Assembly: GCA_021464245.1 (NCBI GenBank)
Contig: JADCRB010000002.1
Span: 4,132,573-4,196,572 of the forward strand
Direction of reading: 5' to 3'
Length of the DNA: 64,000 bases
Origin: Carallia brachiata
Lineage: Eukaryota > Streptophyta > Magnoliopsida > Malpighiales > Rhizophoraceae
Shown here one piece after another: positions 1 through 10,534 of this stretch; the first letter of the stretch is position 1, and each line of letters starts with the position of its first letter. A program made the translations under genes and the position numbers. Under the pieces are notes generated by a model. That model was not told the origin of the DNA. It saw only the letters and a program-made list of their open reading frames with translations, and made no database searches.

Positions 1-211
1 AGTTAAAGCCCTATTAGAAGTTGTCTAGTTCTTTCCTTCCCTCAATTCCCCGAAGCTGCTATTTCTCATTTTCTCTTACTTCCTCCATTATCCCTGTTAG
101 ACTGAAAAATTGCAGAACTTTTTTTTTCGGACCTTTGTAATTTGAATTTTGCATATATTTTAAAATTTATGATATGGGAATGAAAAAGAGCATATGCATT
201 TTTTTTAGAGT
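1..211. repeat. Direct repeat copy 1 (partner at 7353-7570)
   Basis: This stretch is nearly identical to 7353-7570 in the same orientation, by eye about nine bases in ten, with the same poly-T tract and the same last word tttagagt. After it the two copies diverge abruptly: here the pararetrovirus begins, there unrelated AT-rich DNA. Copy 1 starts at the window edge, so its left limit is unknown. I recognise no gene in it. Confidence 0.85.
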
Positions 212-733
212 AGTACCATCATCTGTTAATTCCTTAACGTCCTTCCCCTTCAAAAGTTGTTGCTTTAATTCCTTGACTTTTTTTTTTAAATTTCAATCTC
301 TATTTTTTGATTTCTAACGTCTTCTTTAAGATCCTGTAGATTAGCAATTTATTTATTAGAATTTTCTTCATTCTATATTTTATTCAACGAATAAGGTTCT
401 ATTTTTAGTTTTACTTCTTTAGTTATCAAATTTTTTAACTTTAATAAGTATTCTCGTTTGATATTGGGTCATAAATTTTATTTGTTATCTCTAACATTAA
501 ATTAGTGTCTTGTGCTATTACATTAATATGACCACAACATGGATTACAACATATTCCTGAATGTTCTTCACTTGATTCTGTATAATAATCTGAATCATCT
601 TGGATATAATTTATTTATGGTCTGTGCTATCCTGGGAGTATTCTGAGTCAGATTCCCCATTTTCTATTATTGCTATCTAGTCTTCTTTTATTTGGTCATC
701 AATTTTAAGCATCTGAATCTTTTCTTTTAATTT

Positions 734-775
734 ATATTGACTTTTATAATGTCTTGTTTTTTCGTATTTAAAACA
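734..775 (-). pseudogene. Degenerate CCHC zinc knuckle of the pararetrovirus
   Basis: The - strand reads a CX2CX4HX4C frame in which the second and fourth cysteines have become tyrosine (TGT to TAT); the motif reads C-F-K-Y-E-K-T-R-H-Y. Such knuckles follow the coat protein core in caulimovirids and bind the viral RNA. A lysine/arginine-rich stretch follows on the upstream side (about 780-910), as expected. Two of four zinc ligands are gone, so this copy cannot fold the knuckle. Confidence 0.7.
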
Positions 776-2012
776 TACAACATCCTTTTTCTTTGGTCTA
801 TTCTTTCCTTTTTTAGTTTCTTTGGGCTTAAATTCTCTCTTACATGGTTTAGAGTAAGATTTATGCCATCGTTTATAAGGTTTTTCATATGAATTTCGCT
901 TTTTAGATTTAAATTTCCTACTCTTATTTTTCTTTGATAGTGCTATTATCTACTTATATCCATACTGTTTACAAAAAATCCTAATTCTTTCCTACTTTGC
1001 ATTAATTCAGCTTTTAATTTTAGATCTGTACATAAACTTAATCATTCATTATTTATATACATTATTAAGTCTCCATAAGATAAAATATCATAAGGAATAT
1101 GATTATTATTCACATCTCTTATTTTTTTTTTTACCTTTTTACTAAATAGTTTAAGAAGTCTTACTAAAAATCTTTCTTTCCAATATGCTTGATTACAATT
1201 TGTTTTAGTAAATACTTTTTGCAAAAACATATCATTATACCATTTAAAATCTTACAATGTTGGACATCTTAAATTAGACAATATTTTTGAAGATTTTTCT
1301 TGTAAATATTTTGGTTCTCCTAAAAAGTGTTTAGTTACAGTAAAAATTAATACCAATGTTGCATTATCCTGCAATTCCTCTTTAATTCCGATATAAGATG
1401 AAGTTGACTCTTGTACAGGCACTGAAACTCATTTTGAGCAGTTAATATATAATCTCTTTCTATTTGATTTAAATAATCATCCCACCAACCTTTTAATGCT
1501 CTGGTAAATCCTGATATAAGACTCTGAGCTATTGTTTTTTTTTCAGAATTTCGTTTATTCCTATAAGTAGTTGCACAAATAGTCATTTGCTCTATCGTTT
1601 GTAATATATCATGTTCACTATATCCTTCTATATTCCATTCATATATTCCACTGCCTCCAAAATTAGTTATAGGATTAAATAATTTTTCTTCTAACATAAT
1701 ATCGAGTAAAGAAGGTTGAGGGTAATAATGTTTAATGTTATTTTTGTTATAATCCTTTTTATGTGTTTTATTTATGTGGAATGTATCTTGAAATTGATTT
1801 ATCAAACTATCTGTTTCTTCTTCAGATTCTTCATCTGTATCCCCTTTAGATAATACATTTACTTTACCATCTTTTACTTGCAATTGTTCTAATTTTTGTG
1901 TTATAATTTCTAATATATCATCATGTGTAGGGTCTTGTTTTAATTTATTAGATTTTGGAATTTCTGGAATTTTAAATAAAGGTTGCTCAATATTTATTCT
2001 TTTAGAATCCAT
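776..2012 (-). pseudogene. Pararetrovirus coat-protein-like region (broken)
   Basis: The longest open stretch is 1347-2012 (221 codons). It has an acidic segment (EESEEETD) and then a block with Y-E-W-N-I-E-G-Y-S-E-H followed by a W-W-D-D-Y segment. This pattern is typical of the caulimovirid capsid core, where it packages the genome. Downstream, at 1042-1230, is a further in-family piece, then lysine-rich sequence and the zinc knuckle. Stops at about 1340 and 1240 and frameshifts split it. The family call rests on pattern recognition of the WNI..YSEH core and its order after the movement protein. Confidence 0.65.
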
Positions 2013-2827
2013 TTCCTGAGTCTTTATAAATGGTTTTGGTAAAATCTTTTATAATATATTTAATTGATTTGATATTGTTGTTAATATTCTATTAATATAG
2101 TTATTCTGATAATGAATATTTGTTATATCTTTTTGATTTATTAGAGTGGAATTCAGATCAATAGTTGGCATTTTGAAGGGAGAAGCCACTACTACTTGTT
2201 CACAGTGTTTAAATGTAAATTCTTCCATAAGTAGATTTATAGATCTTACCTTACCATATCCATTAATATCCCATATTTGTTCGTTTGTTTTAATGACTTA
2301 TATATTATTATCTAAATTATATATATGCTGATGTATCTTGAACCATTCAAAAAATTTTATATTCTTTTTATATGCTTGTAAATCATTATAATATTGTTAT
2401 TGTATTTCATTTTGTTGTTCTTTAGTATAAGTTGTAAAGAAGATTTCTCTTTTCTTTTTATTATATTCTACATAAAATTCTTCTCTTAAGCTAATTTTAT
2501 CAATTACAAAATTCATTTAATTTAATTGATCGGTAAACTACATATCACTGGGTGTGGGTGATGAAGATGATGACGATTCTTTTACTGGAGTACTTTGATA
2601 ATATGGTCGTGGAATATTCTTATGAAAATAAACACCTATTAATGGAGTTATACTTGGAGATTTGGAGGTAGATGGTATATCACTTGTAGATTTTCTTGAA
2701 TTTGTTATTTTTAAATGTTCAATTTTGTGGGGAATATTATTTCAACATTTCCTTGATCATCTTGTATTATCTGTGCAAGTTTAGTCCTTGGTGATATTGA
2801 TCTAGGAATTTGAACATTAGGTAATAC
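2013..2827 (-). pseudogene. Pararetrovirus polyprotein spacer between MP and CP
   Basis: Between the movement-protein and coat-protein regions the - strand keeps coding character in pieces: a proline/serine-rich segment near 2560-2720, then a lysine- and glutamine-rich segment at about 2390-2500, and an I/N-rich segment down to 2013. Stops and frameshifts separate the pieces. No domain is recognisable. It is assigned to the virus only because it is continuous with the flanking viral regions. Confidence 0.5.
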
Positions 2828-3640
2828 CTATTTATTGAGAAATATTATTTGTGACCATTCTATTATTCTTGGGGTTTCTACAAATGATTTATCAGTATTA
2901 ACTTCTACTAATAAAGTTTTACTTTTTGGAGATTTTATTAATGCTTTTGGTGACAATGTTGATGGTAGTAATCTATAATAGATTCTATAAATTAATGCAA
3001 TATTTCTGGATCCTGGTAGCATATTCTCTAGGACTCGCAAATTAAGCATTAAACATTTACTAATATTGTGATCAAACAAAGATAAAGAGTAGTTTGGATA
3101 ACAATTAAAATATACAGGTCCTTTCACCAGGTTGGATTCAAACATAGCATGCAAAGATTGTTGAAAGTCTAGTAGTCGGGCATCCCTAAAACACATCAAT
3201 ATAGGGGCATCCATTCCCAATCTATGTAAGGGCTTCATGGCAATCTATATCAAACCAATATGTATAAATTGATAAGTAGTTTTATACTATTCTACTATAG
3301 ATTCATCTATTACACTAATTTCTTGGACACTATGACCTATATGGAGGGTTTTTTCACAACTATCAATTATATATTCATGTCTCCAGTTATCTAAAGAACC
3401 TATTTTATAAATATTCCTTTTAGCTTCTTTAGGTATATTCCAATTTTGTAATTCTTATTATATTTTAGCAATTTGCATACTATGTCTATTATAATCTATT
3501 ATTTCTGAGTCTTTCATAGGATTATTTTGAAATCTAGAACTAAAACTTCGAGATAACTGAACATAAAAGAGAATTACCTAGAGATATAGCTGATATCAAG
3601 ACCACTTACCAAGACCACGTTTCCTCAACTTAGGCTGACC
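2700..3640 (-). pseudogene. Pararetrovirus movement protein (30K superfamily), broken
   Basis: The open part is 2828-3238 (136 codons), with further matching coding pieces up to about 3640. Recognisable elements are a P-L-H-R-L-G-M-D segment, a C-F-R-D-A-R-L-L-D segment and a G-P-V-Y-F-N-C-Y-P-N-Y segment, which characterise caulimovirid movement proteins; these form tubules or widen plasmodesmata for cell-to-cell spread. In-frame stops lie between about 3240 and 3480. A related copy on the opposite strand at 37260-38120 aligns over the same landmarks, which supports the call. The protein cannot be made intact from this copy. Confidence 0.75.
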
Positions 3641-3723
3641 AACGGATTTCCTAGCTAACCAACGCTACCAGCAACACTCTCCTAGATAACTTTCTTTTAT
3701 ACAAATTAACTCTAATTTTAATT

Positions 3724-3889
3724 CTAAATCTTAAAATAACCTATTTTACTTGGATAAGTCTCCCGACAGTGTATTCTTTTAAGGCATCTAGATCTTCTTG
3801 TATAATATTTATCTCTTTCCCTCCTTCTCTTCAATTCTTGCATGATCCTTAAATTACTTATCTTTGCTACTTTCAATAAAGATTCATGG
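3724..3889 (-). pseudogene. Pararetrovirus leader/5' ORF, distal piece
   Basis: A - strand open stretch rich in arginine and lysine (R-R-R-E-R-D-K-Y-Y-T-R-R) lies directly left of the MITE. Removing the MITE and one copy of its target duplication places it next to the open piece at 4630-4955, so the two were probably one reading frame or leader segment. I do not recognise a domain. Confidence 0.4.
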
Positions 3890-3898
3890 TTCTTTTTT

Positions 3899-4620
3899 GG
3901 GTTAACATAAAAATATATCACCAACTTTACCCAAAATAACAAATCTAGCACCAACTTTACTTAAAGCAACAAATTTAGCACGCTGTGAAATTTTTTTGAA
4001 CAGAATTTATCTATTTTAATAATGTGATATTAACTTTTATCATTATCATGTTATCAAAACAAATATATTTTTATAAATATGTTAACAAAATTGATAGATT
4101 CTATTCATATAAAATCATTGCATGTTAGATTTGTTACTTTAGGTAAAGTTGGTGCTAGATTTGTTACTTTTAAAAGTTAGTGCTAGATTTGTTACCAACT
4201 TTAAAAAGTAACAAATTCAGCACAAACTTTACCTAAAGTAACAAATCTAGCACCAACTTTTAAAAGTAACAAATCTAGAACTAACTTTACTTAAGGTAAC
4301 AAATTTAGCACGCTGTGAAATTTTTTTGAACAGAATTTATCTGTTTTGATAATGTGATATTAACTTTTTTCATTATTATGTCATCAAAACAAATATATTT
4401 TTATAAATCTGTTAACGAAACTGACAAATTCTATTCATATAAAATTATTGTATGTTTGATTTGTTATTTTAGGTAAAGTTTGTGCTAGATTTGTCACTTT
4501 TAAAAGTTAGTGCTAGATTTGTTACTTTAAATAAAGTTGGTACTAAATTTGTTACTTTTTAAAATTTGTGCTAGATTTGTTATTTTGGGTAAAGTTGGTG
4601 ATGTATTTGTATATTAACCC
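3899..4620. mobile_element. Mutator-type MITE, 722 bp, with 9-bp target duplication
   Basis: Both ends begin GGGTTAA on their own strand, and about 50 bp of imperfect terminal inverted repeat follow, including the shared block ATCACCAACTTTACCCAAAA. The element is flanked on both sides by TTCTTTTTT (3890-3898 and 4621-4629), a perfect 9-bp target-site duplication, the size made by Mutator-like transposases. Internally it holds two direct copies of a unit (about 3955-4190 and 4245-4520) and repeated words of the type AACAAATCTAGCAC in both orientations, so it can fold back extensively. It has no coding capacity. It sits in the 5' region of the pararetrovirus and is therefore younger than that integration. 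Confidence 0.9.
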
Positions 4621-4629
4621 TTCTTTTTT

Positions 4630-4955
4630 CTCTGTCGTAGGAGCCTAGTACAATTTTTCTCAACAATTATTGTTTCACATTCAGTTTCCTTATATGGCTT
4701 TATGCAGTGATGAGCCATTCTAACGTGCCATTCATCGTGTAGTGCTTGTGTTTCTGTATTAAAATGCCCATACCTAACTACCTTCATTCTATTGAGTGGA
4801 TAAATCCTAAGTTTTGATACCATACAATGAGGACGGTGAGCCAAAGGTAATGGGCAGGTTTGATACCTATACAATGTTATGGTAAGAGAAGGAGCAGAAT
4901 TATTATCTATTACTCTATTTACTTCAACAAGCCTATTAAAGTTTTCAAAAGCCAT
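4630..4955 (-). pseudogene. Pararetrovirus leader/5' ORF, proximal piece
   Basis: About 110 codons open on the - strand from an ATG at 4955 up to the MITE border. It overlaps the candidate primer-binding site at 4811-4822, so it may be a short leader ORF rather than a true protein gene; caulimovirid leaders commonly carry such short ORFs. No known domain is visible. Confidence 0.35.
4811..4822 (-). other. Candidate primer-binding site (tRNA-iMet)
   Basis: The - strand reads TGGTATCAAAAC, matching 10 of 12 bases of the usual plant retroelement primer site TGGTATCAGAGC that is complementary to initiator methionine tRNA. It lies about 280 bases downstream of the start predicted from the TATA box at 5133-5140, a position suited to a pararetrovirus leader. 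Confidence 0.55.
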
Positions 4956-5129
4956 GATTTAAAACTGAAAACAAAAGTATAAAATAAGAGTATCAAAATT
5001 CACTATTCTTTATTCAAAATTTAGAAACTTACATATAAATGAAAGGTTCATAAGAGGCCAAGGTTTGAAAAAAGGTAGAGAGGAAAGTTTTTGATTTTCT
5101 CTCGATGCCTCCCTCGATTGTCCCTAAGG

Positions 5130-5235
5130 CCTTATTTATAAGGTTTTAGATACTATTCCTGGCTCAATTATACAAACTGATGTAATTGCTTATGTCACAA
5201 ATTCAATTATTCAATGATGATGTAAGAGCTGACGA
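5130..5235 (-). promoter_or_regulatory. Pararetrovirus promoter-like block (as-1-like motif plus TATA)
   Basis: On the - strand TATAAATA (5133-5140) is followed downstream by the leader. Upstream at 5218-5234 the + strand reads TGATGTAAGAGCTGACG, which matches 14 of 17 bases of the as-1 element of the cauliflower mosaic virus 35S promoter; as-1 binds TGA bZIP factors in either orientation. Further half sites (TGATGTAA near 5179 and TTATGTCA near 5190) lie between. Spacing to the TATA box resembles that of 35S-type promoters. Whether it still drives transcription is unknown. Confidence 0.6.
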
Positions 5236-5239
5236 AACA

Positions 5240-5520
5240 TGACAATACATAAAGTACTAGCAGATTTCTTGCTCCAAAAAAAGTTTACATTATTGGGTAC
5301 AGCTCAGCCATCATATCACCATAATCTGCATCTTCATTATGAAAAGTTGGATCTGACTGGGACAGCTCATTCGCTTTGGCCAATTCCTTCAAACCTTATT
5401 GTAGCCTTTTATTGTTTTCTTCTTGAGAAGAGGCTGTTGACAGGCTGGCTTGCAATTTCTTTTTTGTATTCTAGAAAGGTGAGATTGAACGATCGCTATT
5501 TCCCACGATATTCTACTTTA
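5240..5520 (-). pseudogene. Possible 3' ORF tail of the pararetrovirus
   Basis: Upstream of the promoter block, the - strand has coding-like patches rich in S, E, D and N, in different frames and ending in a stop near 5285. In caulimovirids the last ORF ends just before the promoter, so this could be its tail. There is no recognisable domain, and the assignment is by position only. Confidence 0.25.
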
Positions 5521-5556
5521 TCAGCCATTGAGATACTTTATTTGGCTATATTATAA

Positions 5557-7352
5557 GTGTGATTACACCTACATAAGTGTTATTATACCTACATATTCTT
5601 GTAATCATGTTAATAAGTTTGTTTGCTTTAGTAATTATGGATGTGTTATACTGATAAATAGTGTATCAACGTCCATAGTTTGGAGTTGAATGTCTCATTA
5701 GACCCAATCATGCTTTAAAGTAAATTTGCTGAGTTATGATTTGTTTTGTGGCTACTAAAATTATTATTTGATCCGAGAGTCATTTTCTAAATTTATTTTC
5801 AAAATTAACAAATCTAATTAATGCCATATGAGTTGGAGAATTTAAGAATATTTTCTTATTGGATTGTCATTAATTAGATTTTTTGTTTTTATTAAAACTA
5901 GATCAAATGTGCAACTCAATTATGAACCTAAATTTTATAAAGTGATCCAATGAGTCATATTTATCTCTTATGAATGATAAATAAATTATAATAATGTGTT
6001 TGTAGTTTGGACTTCGCCTAATGTTGTTATTTGGTGTAGAACCTATTGTTGAACTAATGATGGATGGACTCAACTAGGTTTCAATATAAATTTAGAGGCA
6101 GGTTCCCTTTCCACACATTTTAAAGGTTACGTTCTCTTCTTTGTATCAGAGTATTTGTTTTGTGACTAATTGTGTTGGAAAAGAAGACTCTAATCATTAA
6201 AGTACTTGCTAGTGCGTGTAACACCACAGTCCATATTCACCACAATTTCTATAATATAACGAAAGAGGTACACTTAATCATTATTTGTATTCAATTTATT
6301 TATATAGTTTTAGTATTTATATGAGATTTTAGATTTGAAAATTTCTTACAATCTGGAGGAGACAAAAGCAATAGATGAAGGCATTGGTAGCATCGACAAT
6401 AGTGGTAGTGGCATAGAGCAGAAGGATCTAGATCTGGATCCAAAAGTGGTGGAAAAACCATGAGGGACTCTAAAGTAGCCAGATCTAGAATAGTGGAACA
6501 TGTACTTTTTACATTTTCTTAGCTGAATTTCAATGGATAAAAATATGTTATGGATTCATTTTGTGTTTGAGCAAAACTTTTGCATTCATGTTTGCAACGA
6601 TTATGAATAAAATCCTTCTCAGGCCGACTTTGGGTTGGTAATAGTTGGGTTGCCTAACATCAAAATAGAAAGACAACAATTGACTTTATATTTTTGCTTT
6701 TTTTATTTTTTATCTTTTAAATTTCTCTACTCTTGGTTTATGTACATTCGGTGCTGTTATTTGACAAAAAGACTTTGATCTAAAACTCTATCTGCTGAAA
6801 ATCTTAGACAATGCTCAATGCTTCAACCTTTTGAGTTATGTTGAGCAGTTTGAATTACGACAACATGATAAGTTATATTGTAATATTTTTAAAAAAATTT
6901 GTCATCATGAAACTTTAATTTTTTAGATTAAATTAAGTATATTCATTCAAATAATATTGTCAATAATATATTGAAATTAGTAAAAGCCGAATTCTATTAT
7001 GCATTTTAAACGTTTGCTTCAATTTGCTAAATGGTTTCTTTGTTTTAAATTTCAATCCTCATCCAAGGTTGTTAATGAAGTTAAACTTTGTCTAACTCTA
7101 CTTAGTTTTTGGAAAGGCTCATTTTAAGAGAAGTTGATAATCGTTGTTGGCTATTTTGAAATTTTCTCTTCTGTAAGTTTAGTATAGCATCTTAGCTAAC
7201 TACACAGTGCAACCAATGTAATTTTTTATGACGATAATAGCTAGTCTACCCTAATTTCTCATTTTATTAAGAAAAAAAACATATTCTTACTGAGTGCCTA
7301 CTTAGTAACTCAATCCATATTCCTATAACATAATCAAGAAATCAAGTTTGTA
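5557..7352. other. Non-genic AT-rich stretch with LTR-like remnant
   Basis: No supported gene. At 6141-6152 the + strand reads TTGTATCAGAGT, two mismatches from the usual plant tRNA-iMet primer site. It is preceded by a pyrimidine-rich segment and by TATAAATTTA at about 6087, as in the 3' half of a Ty1/copia LTR. The possible LTR would cover about 5650-6140; its left end is not clear. A GA/GGATCT-rich patch at 6355-6490 may be the start of its internal region. Confidence 0.3.
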
Positions 7353-7570
7353 AGTTAAAGCACTGTTGGAAGTTGTGTAGTTCTTTCCTTCCCTCAATTC
7401 CCCTAAGCCGCTATTTCCCATTTTCTCTTATTTCCTCCATTATCCCTATTAGATTGAAAATTTGCAGACCTTTTTTTTTTTTTTTTTTGGACCTTTGTTA
7501 TTTGAATTTTGCATATATTCTAAAATTTATGATATGGGAATGAGAAAGAGCATATGCTTTTTTTTAGAGT
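7353..7570. repeat. Direct repeat copy 2 (partner at 1-211)
   Basis: Same-orientation copy of 1-211, with a longer poly-T tract. The homology ends at tttagagt in both copies. Together the two copies bracket the pararetrovirus and the MITE. Confidence 0.85.
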
Positions 7571-8603
7571 TAATACCCAAGAATTATACTAATTTTAAGT
7601 TTTATTAATAAATATAACACAACTTTTCAAAATTAATGATTTCAAGATTGTGGAATTTTACTGTCACAGTTATAGCATGTTAATTATAATTGAAGAAAAC
7701 AATTAAATATGATATTGTGACGTGTTAATACTTAAAATATCTGTCTCGTACAAAAGGTAAAACAACTAAGGGGTATTCACATATTGGGCCAATGGGACCA
7801 TTGGTTGCTAAGAAACCCAAATCCATAAAACAAAACTAAAGATAACTTTTAAAAGTTATCAATGAAGATAGAAATTAGCCCGATTAGTTTGGAGAGTGTC
7901 TTTTAGACTTTTTAATTATTACTGAATATCTTATAAGGATTAGTTTTTTTTTTTTTTTGGTCGGTAAGTTTTCAATAGTTTAAAATCAAGTCAATAACTA
8001 AAAAAAAAGCTCATTTTAGGTCACTATGGTTAGAAAAAGTTCATTGGTAAGTCAGTAACTCATATTCCGTTAAATAGGTTGTTATTTGATGACATAGCGC
8101 CTACATGTCATTTGAGGTGATAAACTTAGTTGGACATGTCATAATATCTTGTTTACGTAGCAAAACACTCATCCACATCAGCCATTTTTAATGACGTGCC
8201 ATTCAAAAACTGGCTACTAATTTTGTTTTCTTGTAAATTTGTTCTCCCTCCTTCCATCCCTCTTTCCTCGCCGTCCTCCAAATCCCATCTCTAATCCTAA
8301 TTTACCAACAAACAAAAAAGGTCATGGTGGCGCTGTCGATCAACGATCTGTAGGAAAACTATAACTCTCTTAAAAACCAAATCAAATGCCGCCCCTTCAA
8401 GTGAAAAGGCTTACATCAACTCTAACATATTTTCATTAACTGCTTGCAAGAATTGGCAACAGCACCAACCAACATTTGTATCCTTAAATTCATAAATGTG
8501 AAATTACAAAAAAAAAGGAAAAAAAACAAAACTTGTTTTACAAACAAAGAGGGAATATAAAAGACTTCGAGTTAATGGCCTCATCAGATTGAACGGTCTT
8601 ATC
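7571..8603. other. Non-genic stretch left of the copia element
   Basis: AT-rich DNA with poly-T and poly-A tracts and no supported gene. The segment 7960-8240 (phrases about ggtcggtaag, ttaggtcactatgg, gtcagtaactcatattccgttaa) has the look of a dispersed plant repeat, but I cannot delimit its ends. Confidence 0.4.
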
Positions 8604-9957
8604 TGTTGGTCCCAAAAAGTATCCAAGAGGGGGGCAAATTGGGTAGTCGAAGGACACAATATTAAAAATAGCAAGCACAAAAAATAAACACGATAATAGA
8701 GTATGATACAATACGAAAATTAAATCAAGTATACTATGAAAGTAAAATGACTGTAATATGAGAGCATGAATAAAAAACAAAATAGAACTTGATAATATGA
8801 ATAGGAAAAAGAATTAATCTCAATAAAATTGTGTAGTGTGTGTGTAATAACAAAAATAAAAAAAACATAGCAAGACACAGCGATTTACAAAGGTTCGGAA
8901 CTCCTAGTCCTACGTCCTCTCTCCAAGGCCTTTCGCTTTGAGAATTTTCAATTCACTATTGAACTCCACAACTGAGAGGAGAACAATTACACCACAAGGT
9001 CCACGACCTTTTTGCAACACACACGAGCTAGACCTCTCTTACTCTTATTTTTTCATTCTATTATAACTCTACACACTCACAAAAAAATGTATCACTCACT
9101 TAATCACTCCTTTTCTTTCTCACTAGACAACTATATAAACAAAAATTTCAAGAGCATCACACTATAATTCTCAATGAACCTTTCACTCGGTGATTGTTTG
9201 CAATGGGTTGTGGCACCATAATCTTATAGGGGCTTTGGGATGAAGTAGCCATTGATGCATTGATGATGATTTGCAATCACATGGCAGGATTTTTTAATTG
9301 AATGTTGACCTCTTGCATGATTAATTAGTAGAATCCACACGGCTTCCTCAAATCCAGCACGAGTGATTTATATGATTGATCTACACGGTTGTTGCATAAT
9401 TGAATGATTAATAGATGACTGGATGAATGATCGTTTGCATGGCTAGAATTAATGTGCATGGTTGTCTACATGGCTGGCCTTATTTATTTGACTGATTTTT
9501 ATAGTTGGATTGATGATGATGATTTTAATTTGCATGGTTGTTCCACACAAAATTGAAGCTAGATGATCATGGTTTGATTGATGATGATGATTCCAATTTG
9601 CTTGGTTGTTCCACATATGATTGAAGCTGGATGATTTCATGGTTGGCAAAGATCAACGTGATTAAAGGCATGTATGGTGTCCATGATTTTGTTCTATAAT
9701 TCTTACAAATCAAAGGTTGTTTCCATTCGGTGCATGCAAGACAAGTATTATAGCACGTCTTCCTCAAGGCACTCAATTTGACATGGTTGGCATGGTCCAT
9801 GACTGAGCACGACTTCTTTGGCTACTTAATTTATTTGAATCCCATATTCATCATCAAACTGTCAAAATATGCTAGCTAAAAATTGTTTTAATTAAAGCTT
9901 AAGGACATGGTACAATAAATTTATTGAGTCATCAAAATAGAGCACATGATTAATATT
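8604..9957 (-). repeat. 3' LTR of the copia element
   Basis: It matches 16933-18294 from the first base (TGTTGGTCCC on the + strand) to about AATATT. It contains a tandem duplication of roughly 70 bp (about 9504-9575 and 9576-9645) built on the words gattgatgatgatgatt and ttgaagctggatgat, present in both LTRs. Confidence 0.9.
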
Positions 9958-9969
9958 TTCCCCCTTTTT
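9958..9969 (-). other. Polypurine tract of the copia element
   Basis: The - strand reads AAAAAGGGGGAA immediately upstream of the 3' LTR. This is the usual place and composition of the primer for plus-strand DNA synthesis in LTR retrotransposons. Confidence 0.8.
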
Positions 9970-10255
9970 GATGACGAAAACAAGAATATGAGCTCCCTTT
10001 TAATCAATGCATTAAAAAAATAAAAAAGCAATCCAATTAGTTTAACTAAAAAGAAGGAATTTATTTAAATAAGGTAGCATGCGAACAATAAAAGAAAATG
10101 ATAAAACATTAAACATAGAGTGGAAAGATAAAGACAATGCTAGACAACACAGAGACAATGATAATAGATATAAAGACCAAGACTAAGCTAGACAATGACT
10201 ATGCTACTAGACGACGAAAGATGATAAAGAGACGACATCACAAAAGGATTAATCA

Positions 10256-10534
10256 TTATTTTTTTCCTCCTTTGTCGTCAGCGAAAGAGCGTGTATAATT
10301 GGCTATCTTTCGTTTCTTTTGGTAGAAGGAGGCAAACTCCTCTTGAATCTGGTCTTGCACAACGTGGATTTCATCGACTGCCTCACAAAGCATAGCTATG
10401 TCTTTTTGTAAGGAGTGAATGGCATAGCCCAAATCGGTTAGTGCACGATCGATCTTGGACGCTACTAAGGGGACGGAAGGTGAAGGTGAATTCATGGGAT
10501 TAGTCGAGGGAGATGATGGGTTTATAGTTGTCAT
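10256..10534 (-). pseudogene. Accessory ORF between pol and 3' LTR
   Basis: This 92-codon open frame has a Ser/Pro-rich start, then a heptad-like segment (L-T-D-L-G-Y-A-I-H-S-L-Q-K-D) likely to form a coiled coil, and a basic end. It lies in the 1.9-kb region between RNase H and the polypurine tract. Some copia lineages (Sireviruses) carry an extra, sometimes env-like, ORF in that place. No transmembrane segment is visible here. I do not recognise the family; it may be the tail of a longer, broken ORF. Confidence 0.4.

Larger units (their letters stand above)
212..5520 (-). mobile_element. Endogenous pararetrovirus (caulimovirid), decayed, MP-CP part
   Basis: An old integrated copy of a plant pararetrovirus. 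Read on the - strand it runs: promoter-like block (about 5235-5130), primer-binding-like site (4811-4822), a leader or short ORF region, movement protein of the 30K superfamily (about 3640-2700), a spacer, a coat-protein-like region (about 2012-300) and a CCHC zinc knuckle (734-775). Movement and coat proteins follow each other without a real intergenic gap, which fits the single-polyprotein layout of petuviruses and florendoviruses. Protease, reverse transcriptase and RNase H are not seen; they would lie left of the window or were lost. Many stops and frameshifts break every domain. A MITE at 3899-4620 interrupts it. The genus assignment is inference from layout only. Confidence 0.8.

Noticed and set aside
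3899..4620. CRISPR-like repeated words in the MITE
   Set aside because: Repeats are in both orientations with irregular spacing, inside a plant transposon with inverted ends and a target duplication.
5239..5556. 105-codon + strand open frame just right of the pararetrovirus promoter
   Set aside because: No domain, and the opposite strand has better coding patches that fit a viral 3' end.
8538..8780. - strand open frame across the left LTR border, with a similar one at 16904-17191
   Set aside because: Both lie in LTR sequence and cross or adjoin its border; hydrophobic only because of T-rich composition.
9449..9800. Asn/His-rich - strand frames in the LTR
   Set aside because: They come from the gattgatgatgatgatt tandem repeat, and the right LTR does not preserve the frames.
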